Under the pieces are notes generated by a model that saw only the letters and a list, made by a program, of their open reading frames with translations, did not search any database and was not told the origin of the DNA. Positions 34,010 to 44,004 of a stretch of DNA of 64,000 nucleotides are shown here, in pieces. Both the position numbers and the translations under genes were made by a program. Source of the stretch: Pseudomonas sp. UBA1879 (lineage in GTDB: Bacteria > Pseudomonadota > Gammaproteobacteria > Pseudomonadales > Pseudomonadaceae); the NCBI RefSeq assembly GCF_002338065.1, contig NZ_DDHJ01000018.1, positions 425,124-489,123 of the forward strand. Direction: 5' to 3'. How positions within the stretch are numbered: position 1 is the stretch's first letter; every line of letters begins with the position of its first letter.

Positions 34010-35036
34010 TACCTGGGTGAGTGATCTGGCCGGCCTGGCCGCGCCCTTAGGCGAGGGCAGCCCCTGCGGCGACAGCGTGGAATATGAGGTTGAATACCTC
34101 GCGCTCGAAGAAGAAATTCAGGGCAGGCCCGAAGTCGAGTACGGCGACACGCTGACCCAGGCCATTGCTCCGGACTGGCGTCAAGTCAAACGTCTGGCCT
34201 TGCCGCTGGCGATGCGCAGCCGAGATCTGCGCCTGGCCGTGTACCTGGCACGGGCCGAGTTGAACCTCAATGGGGTCCGAGGCTTTGCGGCAGGGCTGAC
34301 GCTCATCGAGACACTCTTGACCGAACAATGGGCGCACCTGCATCCGCAGCTCGACGCCGACGACGACCATGACCCTCAGCTGCGCATCAACATTCTGGCC
34401 AGCCTCTGTGAGGCTGCGGGGTTGCTGCACGAGCTGCGCGCCATGCCGCTGGCCAGCTTTCCGGCGCTGGGCAGCGTCAGCCTGCGCGACCTGGAGCTTT
34501 CCAGCGGGGAGGTGGCAGGGGCTGTCGATCAAGAGAAGTCGTCGTTGGCAATGATCGAGGCAGTCTTCCAGGAGGCCGCGAGTACGGATGCTTTGGACAC
34601 GACGCTGGCGGCGCTGGAGCAAGCGTATGAATGCAGCGTGCGGATCGAAATGTCGTTGACCGAGCGGGTCGGCGTTGGCAGCGCCATTGATCTGGGTGAG
34701 TTGTCAGCGCTGCTGCACCGGGCCTGCGAGGCCGTCCGACAGCGCTTGCCGAACAGGGTGCCGAACCCGACGTTAGCGTCAGCGCCGCAAACCGCAACCG
34801 TCACGGCAGGCCGGGGTGAAATCGGTAGCCGTGACGACGTGCGGCACACCCTGGATCGCCTCTGCGCCTACTTTGCGGTCCATGAGCCCACAAGCCCCGT
34901 GCCGCTCTTGCTGCAACGGGCACGCAAGCTGCTGGACCTCAGTTTCATGGATCTGTTGCACGACCTTGCGCCCGATGGCGTGGCGCAGATGGCCCTGGTC
35001 AGCGGCATTCGACACACCGAGCAACGCGACGATTAG
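34002..35036 (+). CDS. tssA: T6SS protein TssA (ImpA family)
   Basis: A 344-residue protein with an ImpA_N domain in the first 130 residues (LGEGSPCGDSVEYE; RSRDLRLAVYLARAELNLNG; LLTEQWAHLHPQLDAD). TssA caps the growing tail and guides sheath polymerisation from baseplate to membrane. It is the first structural gene of an operon running tssA-B-C-hcp-E-F-G-H. Confidence 0.93.
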   Translation: MSDTWVSDLAGLAAPLGEGSPCGDSVEYEVEYLALEEEIQGRPEVEYGDTLTQAIAPDWRQVKRLALPLAMRSRDLRLAVYLARAELNLNGVRGFAAGLTLIETLLTEQWAHLHPQLDADDDHDPQLRINILASLCEAAGLLHELRAMPLASFPALGSVSLRDLELSSGEVAGAVDQEKSSLAMIEAVFQEAASTDALDTTLAALEQAYECSVRIEMSLTERVGVGSAIDLGELSALLHRACEAVRQRLPNRVPNPTLASAPQTATVTAGRGEIGSRDDVRHTLDRLCAYFAVHEPTSPVPLLLQRARKLLDLSFMDLLHDLAPDGVAQMALVSGIRHTEQRDD

Positions 35037-35102
35037 CGGGGTCATGACGACCTCCGGACCCGCAGGCGTGACCCACTGAGTCTCACTTTGAGGAGAAATC
35101 CA

Positions 35103-35627
35103 ATGGCAGAAAACAGTCAGAAATTCATCGCTCGAAACCGTGCCCCACGTGTTCAGATCGAATACGACGTGGAGATTTACGGTGCCGAAAAAACCGTGCA
35201 ATTGCCCTTTGTGATGGGGGTGTTTTCCGACCTTTCCGGCAGACCGGCCGAGCCGCTACCGCCGGTGGCCGAGCGCAAGTTTCTGGAAGTGGACGTCGAT
35301 AACTTCGACGAGCGTCTGAAGTCGATGAAACCGCGCGTCGCGTTTCAAGTGCCCAACACGCTCACTGGCGAAGGCAACATGCCCGTCGAAATCACCTTTG
35401 AGAATATCGACGATTTCACCCCCGGCGCGGTAGCGCGCAAAGTGCCCTCGCTGAACGCCTTGCTGACCGCGCGCAATCAGCTATCGAACCTGTTGACCTA
35501 CATGGATGGAAAGACCGGAGCCGAAGAGCTGCTGGCGAAGGTGCTCAATGACCCGGCATTGATGCAAGCGTTGAACTCAGCGCCAAAGCCGTCTGTGCCC
35601 GATACGGCCGAGCCGCACGTCGACTGA
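35103..35627 (+). CDS. tssB: T6SS contractile sheath small subunit TssB
   Basis: A 174-residue VipA/IglA-family protein. Characteristic blocks are APRVQIEYDVEIYGAEK, LPFVMGVFSDLSG, and FVEVD-like FLEVDVDNFDERLKSMKPRV. GAGGAG lies 7 bases before the ATG. It pairs with TssC to form the sheath. Confidence 0.95.
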   Translation: MAENSQKFIARNRAPRVQIEYDVEIYGAEKTVQLPFVMGVFSDLSGRPAEPLPPVAERKFLEVDVDNFDERLKSMKPRVAFQVPNTLTGEGNMPVEITFENIDDFTPGAVARKVPSLNALLTARNQLSNLLTYMDGKTGAEELLAKVLNDPALMQALNSAPKPSVPDTAEPHVD

Positions 35628-35715
35628 TCCACCCCGTTTGACCGACCTGTAATCCAGCTGGGCTTTCACGGCACCGGCAGGTAGACCTTTTGCCCGAAGT
35701 TGGAGGGATGCTGCA

Positions 35716-37212
35716 ATGTCCACCGCTCAAACCCATGAGTCGCTTGCGACTGCCGACACCCGCGACGTCGATCTCAGCGACTTCGCCAGCCTGTTGAACA
35801 AAGAGTTCAAACCCAAGACCGACAAGGCGCGGGACGCCGTCGAAACCGCTGTACGCACCCTGGCCGAACAGGCGTTGCAAGGCACGCAACTGATCTCCGG
35901 CGACGTGTTGGGGACCATCGAAGGCCTGATCGCAGAGCTCGACCGCAAGCTGTCCGAGCAGGTCAACTACATCCTGCACCACGCAGAGTTCCAGTCGGTG
36001 GAAAGCGCCTGGCGCGGTCTGCACTACCTGGTCAACAACACCGAATCCGATGAGTCGCTGAAGATTCGTGTGATGAACATCTCCAAGCAGGAGATGCACA
36101 AGACGCTGCGTAAATTCAAAGGCGTGGCGTGGGACCAGAGCCCGATCTTCAAGAAACTGTACGAGGAAGAATACGGCCAGTTTGGCGGCGAGCCTTACGG
36201 CGCGTTCGTGGCCGATTACTACTTCAACAACAGTGCCACTGACGTCGAATTGTTGACCCAGATGGCCAAGGTCAGCGCTGCAGCCCACAGCCCGTTGATC
36301 ACTGCTGCAGACCCCAGCGTGATGTTGATGGAATCCTGGCATGAGCTGGCCAACCCCAGGGATCTGACCAAGATTTTCCAGACCCCGGAACACGCCGCCT
36401 GGCGCAGTTTCCGTGCATCGGAAGACTCACGGTATGTGGGGCTGGCCATGCCGCGGTTCCTGGCCCGCGCACCCTATGGCGCCAAATCCAACCCGGTGGA
36501 AGATTTCGACTTCGAAGAGATCACCGATGGCGCAAGCAATAAGGATTTCACCTGGGCCAACGCGGCGTATGCCATGGCAGTGAACATCAACCGCTCGTTC
36601 AAGCAATTTGGCTGGTGCTCGCAGATTCGGGGCATCGAATCCGGCGGCGCGGTGGAAGGCTTGCCGGTGCATACCTTTCCCACCGATGACGGCGGCGTGG
36701 ACATGACTTGCCCGACGGAAATCGCCATCAGCGACCGCCGCGAAGCCGAGCTGGCGAAGAACGGTTTCATGCCCCTGGTGCACAAGAAAAACAGCAACCT
36801 GGCGGCGTTCATTGGCGCGCAGTCGATGCATAAACCTGCCGAGTACGACGACCCGGATGCCACAGCCAACGCCAACCTGGCGGCGCGTTTGCCCTACCTG
36901 TTCGCCACCTGCCGTTTCGCTCATTACCTGAAATGCATCGTGCGCGACAAGATCGGCTCCTTCAAGGAGCGCGCCGACATGCAGGTCTGGCTCAATAACT
37001 GGATTGGCCGCTATGTCGAGCACAACCCGGCCACTGCGACGGAAGCCGACAAGGCACGCAAGCCGCTGGCCGGTGCCGAGGTGGTGGTCGAGGAAGTGGA
37101 AGGCAACCCCGGTTACTACCACTCCAAGTTCTACCTTCGCCCGCATTACCAGCTTGAGGGCCTGACGGTGTCCCTGCGTCTGGTTTCCAAGCTGCCTTCG
37201 GCCAAGACCTGA
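35716..37212 (+). CDS. tssC: T6SS contractile sheath large subunit TssC
   Basis: A 498-residue VipB-family protein with LHYLVNNTESDESLKIRVMN, FGGEPYGAFVADYYF and YVGLAMPRFLARAPYG, and a C-terminus ending YQLEGLTVSLRLVSKLP. Length and order are normal. The sheath contracts to drive the Hcp-VgrG arrow and is recycled by ClpV. Confidence 0.96.
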   Translation: MSTAQTHESLATADTRDVDLSDFASLLNKEFKPKTDKARDAVETAVRTLAEQALQGTQLISGDVLGTIEGLIAELDRKLSEQVNYILHHAEFQSVESAWRGLHYLVNNTESDESLKIRVMNISKQEMHKTLRKFKGVAWDQSPIFKKLYEEEYGQFGGEPYGAFVADYYFNNSATDVELLTQMAKVSAAAHSPLITAADPSVMLMESWHELANPRDLTKIFQTPEHAAWRSFRASEDSRYVGLAMPRFLARAPYGAKSNPVEDFDFEEITDGASNKDFTWANAAYAMAVNINRSFKQFGWCSQIRGIESGGAVEGLPVHTFPTDDGGVDMTCPTEIAISDRREAELAKNGFMPLVHKKNSNLAAFIGAQSMHKPAEYDDPDATANANLAARLPYLFATCRFAHYLKCIVRDKIGSFKERADMQVWLNNWIGRYVEHNPATATEADKARKPLAGAEVVVEEVEGNPGYYHSKFYLRPHYQLEGLTVSLRLVSKLPSAKT

Positions 37213-37275
37213 CGGGCTTGCTGCCGAGACCCTGTGTTGCACCTTTCTCATCGTGATCAATAAAAGGTAGTGAAG

Positions 37276-37758
37276 ATGATTCTGCTCAATTTCAAAGGCA
37301 AACAAATCAAAGGCACCTCGACCGTGTCGGCGCACACCAACTGGATCACCATCGACGCCATCCAGATGGGCGTGGGGCGGGCGATTTCCACCAGCGGAGG
37401 TGGAGCCGATCGGGACACCAGTAACCCGTCGTTCTCAGAAATTTCCCTGACTAAATCCACTGACCTGGCGTCGGCGGACCTCTTCATGGAGGCCGTGTGC
37501 GGCAAAAGTCTGGGCACCGCTGAGATCCATTTCATCCAGACCGGCGGCGCTGAGAAGAAGGACCAAGTGTTCCTCACAATCGAGCTGGAAGAAGCCATCA
37601 TCAGCTCGTACTCGGCCAACAGTAAAGGCGAGCGTCCGAGCGAAACCTTCGCCATCAACTTTACCCGGATCAGCTACCAGTACGACTCCTTCAGCGGCGA
37701 GAAAATCACTACAGGTACGCCGAAGAAGTGGGACCTGGAAGCCAACGCCAAGATTTGA
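37276..37758 (+). CDS. hcp: T6SS inner tube protein Hcp
   Basis: A 160-residue Hcp. It shows IKGTSTVSAHTNWITIDAIQ, SFSEISLTKSTDLASADLF, and INFTRISYQYDSFSGEK near the end. ATG at 37276 is preceded by AAAAGGTAG; GTG at 37270 is an alternative. Hcp hexamers form the tube and can chaperone small effectors, possibly the RIP-like protein encoded downstream. The gene is unfused. Confidence 0.95.
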   Translation: MILLNFKGKQIKGTSTVSAHTNWITIDAIQMGVGRAISTSGGGADRDTSNPSFSEISLTKSTDLASADLFMEAVCGKSLGTAEIHFIQTGGAEKKDQVFLTIELEEAIISSYSANSKGERPSETFAINFTRISYQYDSFSGEKITTGTPKKWDLEANAKI

Positions 37759-37882
37759 TCGAGCTGATGGCGGACTGGCACGCAGGTGTCGGCCCGTCAT
37801 CGCGGCATACGAATGTCGATCGATTGTTCTCTGTTTTTTGTAAGGCGACAGGCGTGCCTTTCACCTGCGCCGAGGGTTCACC

Positions 37883-38401
37883 GTGGCTGAATTGACCAAC
37901 AAAGAGCGCCTGCAACCGTCGCTGCTCGACCGTCTGACCGACGACGCGCGTGAGCAGAAACAGGAGTCTCGCGACCAACGTGTGCTGTCTATGCGTACGT
38001 TGCGCAAGGCAGTCTTGCGCGATTTGGGTTGGCTGCTCAACAGCACCAGCCTCGGTTGTGTGCAGGACCTTTCGGCGTTCCCGCTGACAACCCGTTCGGT
38101 GCTCAATTTCGGCCTGCGGGACTTGTCCGGCAAGACCGCTGCCGGGCTCGACCCGCTTGAACTGGGACGACGCATTCATCAGGTCATTGAAGCTTTCGAA
38201 CCACGCGTCCTTCGCGGGAGCCTGCGGGTGACACCGATTGCCCAACACGGCGTTCAAGCGAATCCCAATCAAGTGGCATTCGACATCCAGGGCGAGCTTT
38301 GGGGACAGCCATTGCCTGAACGTCTCTACCTCAAGACCGAGCTGGATCTGGAAGCCGGGGACGTCAGGCTTTACGACATTGATGCCGGAGGCGCGCGGTG
38401 A
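37883..38401 (+). CDS. tssE: T6SS baseplate protein TssE
   Basis: A 172-residue gp25-like protein. The conserved glutamate-containing DLGWLLNSTSL and VLNFGLRDLSG blocks and the RIHQVIEAFEPRVLRGSL segment identify it. Start is GTG at 37883. The stop overlaps the tssF GTG by 4 bp. Confidence 0.93.
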   Translation: MAELTNKERLQPSLLDRLTDDAREQKQESRDQRVLSMRTLRKAVLRDLGWLLNSTSLGCVQDLSAFPLTTRSVLNFGLRDLSGKTAAGLDPLELGRRIHQVIEAFEPRVLRGSLRVTPIAQHGVQANPNQVAFDIQGELWGQPLPERLYLKTELDLEAGDVRLYDIDAGGAR

Positions 38402-40287
38402 ACGAAAAACTGCTGCGTTACTACGAGCGTGAATTGCAACACCTGCGGGAAATGGGCAGCGAATTCGCACGGGACTACCCCAAGGTCGCAGGCCGTCTAG
38501 GGCTGGAAGACTATGCCTGTGCGGACCCGTACGTCGAACGCCTGCTCGAAAGCTTCAGCTTTCTGGCGGCGCGAGTGCAGTTGAAGATTGACGCCGAATT
38601 TCCCCGTTTTACCCACCATTTGCTGGAGCTGGTTTATCCCCATTACCTGGCACCGACGCCTGCCACTGCGGTGGTGCAGCTACACCCTGACATGGCAGAG
38701 GGCAATCTCGCCCAGGGGTTTACCGTGGCTCGCGGCACAGCGTTGAACAGCTTGCTGGGCAAAGGCGATCAGACGACCTGTGAGTTCCGCACCGCTCAAG
38801 ACGTCACGCTGTGGCCAGTCGACGTGGTCGAGGCGCGCTATTTCGCTTGCTCCGGGCAAGTGGGTGGCGTCGAGATATCACGGCTCGGGCCGGTCAAGGC
38901 AGCGCTTCGCCTGCGTCTGCGCGTGGAGGCAGGGCGGGTGTTCAATGAACTGAGCCTGGATCGACTGATGCTGCATGTGCGCGGCACCGACGGGCTGGCC
39001 GGGCGCATCCTCGAACAGTTGTCGGGGCAGGTGGCGGGCATACTGGTCCAGCCGGTGCAGGACGACAACCGCTGGCATCAATGGGTGGATCGTTCGTCCA
39101 TCCACCCTCAGGGTTACGCTGACCAACAGGCACTGTTGCCAGTGGGACCCAGGTCATTCCAGGGTTATCGGCTGCTTCACGAATACTTCACCTTGCCCCA
39201 GCGTTTTCACTTCATCGAATTGAGCGGTTTGCAGCCGGCGATCAAGCGCTGTCAGGTGGCGGAAATCGATGTGACCGTGTTGTTCAATTCCTTTACCCCC
39301 GCTCTGGAAAATGCCGTCGGGGCGGCGCAATTCGCTTTGCATTGCACCCCGGCCATTAACCTATTCCCCAAACGTGCGGACCGCGTTCATCTGTCCGATC
39401 AACAGGCCGACTACCACGTGGTGCCTGACCGCACTCGGCCGATGGATTACGAGGTTTATCAGGTCAACGCCGTGACAGGCTACGGCAGCGGCGCTGAGGC
39501 CGAGCAGCGGTTCGAGTCTTTTTACCGGGCCAACGATCTTCGTGACCCCGGCGCGGATTCACAACGTGGCGGCGCCTGGTATCAACTGCGTCGTGACACT
39601 CGGGTCGCCTCGGACCGGCAGCGGCGACAGGGGCCGCGTTCCAGCTACATGGGCAGCGAGATTTTTCTCACCCTGGTGGACGTGCATGAAGCGCCGTACC
39701 GCACGGATTTGCGGCAGTTAGGGATCGATACCCTGTGCACCAACCGCGATCTGGTGCTGAGCATGCCGGTGGGGGCGGGCAAAACCGATTTCACCGTCGA
39801 GTCCGGCGCGCCGCTGCGGTCTGTGCGGTGTGTTGCCGGGCCCACGGCGCCGCGGGCCTCGTTCGCCGAAGGGGCAACGGCGTGGCGGCTGGTCAGCCAC
39901 TTGTCCCTGAATTACCTGTCGCTGCTCGACGAAGACCCTGACCAGGGCGCCAGCGCGTTGCGCGACCTGTTGCGTCTGTACTGCGGTAGCAAGGATTCCT
40001 CCGCCCACAAGCAGATCGACGGGCTGTGTTCGGTGACGGCGCAGACCATTGTCCGGCGCCTGCCTTTACCGGGACCTATCACCTATGGGCGCGGTTTGCA
40101 GGTGTGCGTCACTCTGGATGAAAGCGCGTTTGAAGGCAGCAGCGTGTTCGTGTTCGGGGCCGTGCTGGAGCAGTTCTTCGCCAAATACGTCGCGCTCAAC
40201 TCATTCACCGAAACGCAGATCAAAAGCACCACACGCGGGCTGATCATGCAGTGGCCGACGAGGGTAGGGCGATGCGAGATCCTGTAA
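38398..40287 (+). CDS. tssF: T6SS baseplate protein TssF
   Basis: A 629-residue VasA/ImpG-family wedge protein: LLRYYERELQHLREMGSEFA at the start, FPRFTHHLLELVYPHYLAPT, and a C-terminal region with GLCSVTAQTIVRR and GRGLQVCVTLDE. Overlaps with both neighbours indicate translational coupling. Confidence 0.95.
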   Translation: MNEKLLRYYERELQHLREMGSEFARDYPKVAGRLGLEDYACADPYVERLLESFSFLAARVQLKIDAEFPRFTHHLLELVYPHYLAPTPATAVVQLHPDMAEGNLAQGFTVARGTALNSLLGKGDQTTCEFRTAQDVTLWPVDVVEARYFACSGQVGGVEISRLGPVKAALRLRLRVEAGRVFNELSLDRLMLHVRGTDGLAGRILEQLSGQVAGILVQPVQDDNRWHQWVDRSSIHPQGYADQQALLPVGPRSFQGYRLLHEYFTLPQRFHFIELSGLQPAIKRCQVAEIDVTVLFNSFTPALENAVGAAQFALHCTPAINLFPKRADRVHLSDQQADYHVVPDRTRPMDYEVYQVNAVTGYGSGAEAEQRFESFYRANDLRDPGADSQRGGAWYQLRRDTRVASDRQRRQGPRSSYMGSEIFLTLVDVHEAPYRTDLRQLGIDTLCTNRDLVLSMPVGAGKTDFTVESGAPLRSVRCVAGPTAPRASFAEGATAWRLVSHLSLNYLSLLDEDPDQGASALRDLLRLYCGSKDSSAHKQIDGLCSVTAQTIVRRLPLPGPITYGRGLQVCVTLDESAFEGSSVFVFGAVLEQFFAKYVALNSFTETQIKSTTRGLIMQWPTRVGRCEIL

Positions 40288-41315
40288 CCCTGTTGCAACG
40301 TCTCGAGCGACACCCAGGGGCGTTCGATTTCTACGCCGCGTTGCGTCAGCTCGAATGCACCTTTGTCGACGCGCCTCGTATCGGCCAGGCAACCCGTCCC
40401 AGCGACGAAGCAGTGCGGTTTGGTCAGCAGCCGTCGCTGGCTTTCGAGCCCGCGATGTTGTTCAGCCTGCGGCCCGGAGATGAGCAGCGGGCGCCGCTGT
40501 TGCTGCTGAACTTCTTCGGCGTGCTGGGGGCCAACGGGCCGCTGCCGCTGCACTTGACCGAGTACATCCGAGATCGCCAGCGCAATATGGACGACCCCAC
40601 CCTGGCGCGTTTTTGCGACATGTTTCATCACCGCATGATCAGCCTGTTTTACCGCGCCTGGGCCAGCGCGCAGCCTGCGGTCAGTCTGGATCGGCCAGGG
40701 CAGGACCGGTTTTCCGTGTATGTCGCGTCGTTGATAGGGTTGGGCATGCCGTCCTTGCAAGGTCGTGATGCTGCGCCGGACATCGCCAAACAGCACTACG
40801 CCGGACGTCTCGCGCCGCACGCCCGCAATGCAGAAGGATTGGCCGCCCTGCTCAGCGATTTCTTTCAGGTGCAGGTGCTGGTGCAGACCTTTGTCGGCCA
40901 CTGGATGGCACTGCCTGCCGATGGCTTGTTCGCCTTGCGCAGCGGGCCGGACGCCGAGCGCCTGGGCGTCGGTACGGTCATCGGCAAAAAGGTCTGGAAC
41001 GCTCAACACAAATTTCGTTTGCAGATCGGCCCGCTGGACATGGACCAGGCCCGACGCCTGTTGCCGGGGCAGGAAGGCCTCAAACGGTTGACCGCCTGGG
41101 TTCGGCAATACTGCGGCCTGGCGCTGGACTGGGATGTCAATCTGATCATCAGCAAACAACAGGTGCCTGGCACCCGTCTCGGTCAGGGCGCCTTCCTCGG
41201 GTGGAGCAGTTGGCTGAGCAGCACGCCCCCCGCCGCCGACGATCGCCAGTTGGTGATCAAGCCGCACACCGCCATCCCGGCATCTACTTCAGCACAAGGA
41301 TCACTTCATGGCTGA
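40272..41315 (+). CDS. tssG: T6SS baseplate protein TssG
   Basis: A 347-residue VasB/ImpH-family protein: LLQRLERHPGAFDFYAALRQ, FFGVLGANGPLPLHLTEYIR and YCGLALDWDVNLI are typical. ATG at 40272, with AGGGTAGGG upstream, overlaps tssF by 16 bp; its end overlaps tssH by 8 bp. Together with TssE, TssF and TssK it forms baseplate wedges. Confidence 0.93.
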   Translation: MRDPVTLLQRLERHPGAFDFYAALRQLECTFVDAPRIGQATRPSDEAVRFGQQPSLAFEPAMLFSLRPGDEQRAPLLLLNFFGVLGANGPLPLHLTEYIRDRQRNMDDPTLARFCDMFHHRMISLFYRAWASAQPAVSLDRPGQDRFSVYVASLIGLGMPSLQGRDAAPDIAKQHYAGRLAPHARNAEGLAALLSDFFQVQVLVQTFVGHWMALPADGLFALRSGPDAERLGVGTVIGKKVWNAQHKFRLQIGPLDMDQARRLLPGQEGLKRLTAWVRQYCGLALDWDVNLIISKQQVPGTRLGQGAFLGWSSWLSSTPPAADDRQLVIKPHTAIPASTSAQGSLHG

Positions 41316-44004
41316 GATCAGTCGCGTCGCCCTGTTCGGCAAACTCAACGGTCTGTGTTATCGCGCCATCGAAAGCAGCACGGTGTTCTGCAAGCTGCGC
41401 GGCAACCCCTACGTTGAATTGGTGCATTGGCTGCATCAATTGCTTGCGCTGGAGGACAGTGACCTGTACCGCATCGTTCGTCATTACGGCATCGATCCGG
41501 CGTCGCTGGCCCGTGACTTGACTGCCGCGCTGGACAGCCTGCCACGGGGCTCGACCTCGATCACCGACCTCTCGTCGCAGTTGGAAGAGGCGGTCGAGCG
41601 AGCCTGGGTGTACGCCACCCTGATGTTCGGCGACTCCCATGTGCGCTCGGGGTATTTGCTGGTAGGCCTGCTCAAGGACAAGACCCTGCGCAGCGGGATA
41701 TTGGGGGTGTCGGCGCAGTTCGCCAAGGTCAACCTTGACGACCTGATCCAGCGTTTTAGCGAGCTGTTGAACGGCGCGCCGGAGGCAGAGTCTTCAGCCC
41801 GCGACGGCTTCAGCCTCGACCGAACGGCGGCACCGGGCGAGTCGTCCGGGGCAATGCCACCTGCTGCCATGGGTGGGCAGGAAGCGCTCAAGCGATTCAC
41901 TGCCGACCTCACTGAGCAGGCCCGCAGTGGCACCATGGACCCCATCGTGGGCCGCGATGACGAGATTCGGCAGGTGATCGACATTCTCATGCGGCGGCGG
42001 CAGAACAATCCGATTCTGGTGGGTGAAGCGGGAGTTGGCAAAACGGCGGTGGTCGAAGGCTTCGCCCAACGTGTTGTGCGCGGCGACGTGCCGCCCGCAT
42101 TGCGGGACGTGCAATTGCTGGCGCTGGACGTCGGGCTGTTGCAGGCAGGGGCGAGCATGAAAGGTGAGTTCGAACAGCGTTTGCGTTCGGTCATCGATGA
42201 AGTGCAGGCGAGCCCTCGCCCCGTCATTCTGTTCATCGACGAAACCCACACCCTGGTGGGCGCGGGCGGTACGGCAGGCACGGGCGACGCCGCCAACCTG
42301 CTGAAGCCGGCATTGGCCCGAGGCACGCTGCGCACCGTCGGTGCCACGACGTTTGCCGAGTACAAGAAGCACATCGAAAAGGACCCGGCGCTGACCCGGC
42401 GTTTCCAGACCGTGCAGGTCGATGAGCCGGACGAGGCGCGTGGCCTGCTGATGATGCGCGGCATATCCAGCGCCATGGAGCGGCATCACCAAGTGCAGAT
42501 TCTCGACTCGGCGCTGGAAGCGGCGGTGCGTTTGTCCCATCGCTACATTCCCGCCCGGCAATTGCCGGACAAGGCCGTCAGCCTGTTGGACACGGCCTGC
42601 GCACGGGTTGCGATCAGCCTCCACGCCACACCGGCAGAAGTCGACGACAGTCGCCGTCGCATTGAGTCTCTTGAAACCGAGCAGGCCATTATCGAGCGTG
42701 AGCGGGCAATGGGGGTCGACACCGAAGCGCGGCAGGCGCGGGTCAATGAACAGCTGAGGGAGGAACGCGTTCGGCTGGATGGGCTGGAATCGCGCTGGGC
42801 CAGCGAACGCACGCAGGTCACGGCAATCCTCGAGCTGCGGGCGCAATTGCGCGAGGTTGGCGCGCTAGCCGAGGCCACCGGGCCCGTTGCCCAGCCGTCC
42901 CACACCTTGCAGGCACTGCGCGCGCAGCAACAGGCGCTGGCCGAAGCGCAGGGCGAAACACCCTTGATGCTGGTGACAGTCGATGAGCAGGCCGTCGCCT
43001 CGGTGGTGCAGGACTGGACCGGCATCCCGGTGGGTCGCATGGTGCGCAACGAAATCGACAACCTGCTGAACCTCGCGGACACCTTGTCGCACCGCATTGT
43101 CGGTCAACGGCACGCGTTGGAGAGCATCGCGCGGCGCATCCAGACCTCACGTGCAGGCCTGGACAACCCCGGCAAACCGGTGGGCGTGTTCATGCTGGCG
43201 GGCACCTCCGGGGTCGGCAAGACCGAAACAGCGCTGGCGTTGGCCGAGACCCTGTACGGCGGCGAGCACAACGTCATCACCATCAACATGAGCGAGTACC
43301 AGGAAGCACACACGGTCTCGACCCTTAAAGGTGCGCCGCCGGGGTACATCGGCTATGGCGAAGGCGGGGTGCTGACCGAAGCAGTGCGCCGCAAGCCCTA
43401 TAGCGTGGTGCTTCTGGACGAGGTCGAAAAAGCCCATCCAGACGTGCACGAGCTGTTTTTCCAGGTCTTCGACAAAGGCTGGATGGAAGACGGCGAAGGC
43501 CGAGTGATCGATTTCAAGAACACCCTGATTCTGCTTACCACCAACGCTGGCACCGAGACCATCAGCCGCCTGTGCGCCAGTCCGGAGGTGCAGCCCGATC
43601 CCGACAGCCTTGTGCAGGCGCTGCGGCCATCGCTGCTGAGGGTTTTCCCGCCCGCACTCTTGGGGCGAGTGGTGGTGATTGCGTATTACCCCCTCAGCGA
43701 CGCGATGCTCGGCAGCATCATCCGCCTGCAACTGGCGCGTATCGAGAAGCGCCTGCGGGACAGCCATCTGGCCACCTTCACCTTCGACGATGATGTCGTG
43801 GCGCTCATCGCCAGCCGCTGCACTGAGCTGGAGAGCGGCGGGCGGATGATCGACGCGATTCTGACTCATTCGGTGCTGCCGGTGATCAGTCGGAAAATTC
43901 TGGGCTCGATGATGCGCGGGGAGCAGGTCGCCGGAGTGCGAATGTGGGTTGAACAGGGCGATTTTGCCTATGACTTCGAATCGATGAAAGGCGTATCGCA
44001 ATGA
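41308..44004 (+). CDS. tssH: T6SS sheath-disassembly ATPase TssH (ClpV)
   Basis: An 898-residue AAA+ unfoldase with two ATPase domains: Walker A GEAGVGKTAVV (about 229-239) and GTSGVGKTETALAL (about 632-645), Walker B ILFIDETHTLVG and VVLLDEVEKAHPDV, an intervening M-domain coiled coil (about 425-525), and an N-terminal Clp-N domain. It disassembles contracted sheath. The stop codon overlaps the start of the RIP-like gene by 4 bp. Confidence 0.96.
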   Translation: MAEISRVALFGKLNGLCYRAIESSTVFCKLRGNPYVELVHWLHQLLALEDSDLYRIVRHYGIDPASLARDLTAALDSLPRGSTSITDLSSQLEEAVERAWVYATLMFGDSHVRSGYLLVGLLKDKTLRSGILGVSAQFAKVNLDDLIQRFSELLNGAPEAESSARDGFSLDRTAAPGESSGAMPPAAMGGQEALKRFTADLTEQARSGTMDPIVGRDDEIRQVIDILMRRRQNNPILVGEAGVGKTAVVEGFAQRVVRGDVPPALRDVQLLALDVGLLQAGASMKGEFEQRLRSVIDEVQASPRPVILFIDETHTLVGAGGTAGTGDAANLLKPALARGTLRTVGATTFAEYKKHIEKDPALTRRFQTVQVDEPDEARGLLMMRGISSAMERHHQVQILDSALEAAVRLSHRYIPARQLPDKAVSLLDTACARVAISLHATPAEVDDSRRRIESLETEQAIIERERAMGVDTEARQARVNEQLREERVRLDGLESRWASERTQVTAILELRAQLREVGALAEATGPVAQPSHTLQALRAQQQALAEAQGETPLMLVTVDEQAVASVVQDWTGIPVGRMVRNEIDNLLNLADTLSHRIVGQRHALESIARRIQTSRAGLDNPGKPVGVFMLAGTSGVGKTETALALAETLYGGEHNVITINMSEYQEAHTVSTLKGAPPGYIGYGEGGVLTEAVRRKPYSVVLLDEVEKAHPDVHELFFQVFDKGWMEDGEGRVIDFKNTLILLTTNAGTETISRLCASPEVQPDPDSLVQALRPSLLRVFPPALLGRVVVIAYYPLSDAMLGSIIRLQLARIEKRLRDSHLATFTFDDDVVALIASRCTELESGGRMIDAILTHSVLPVISRKILGSMMRGEQVAGVRMWVEQGDFAYDFESMKGVSQ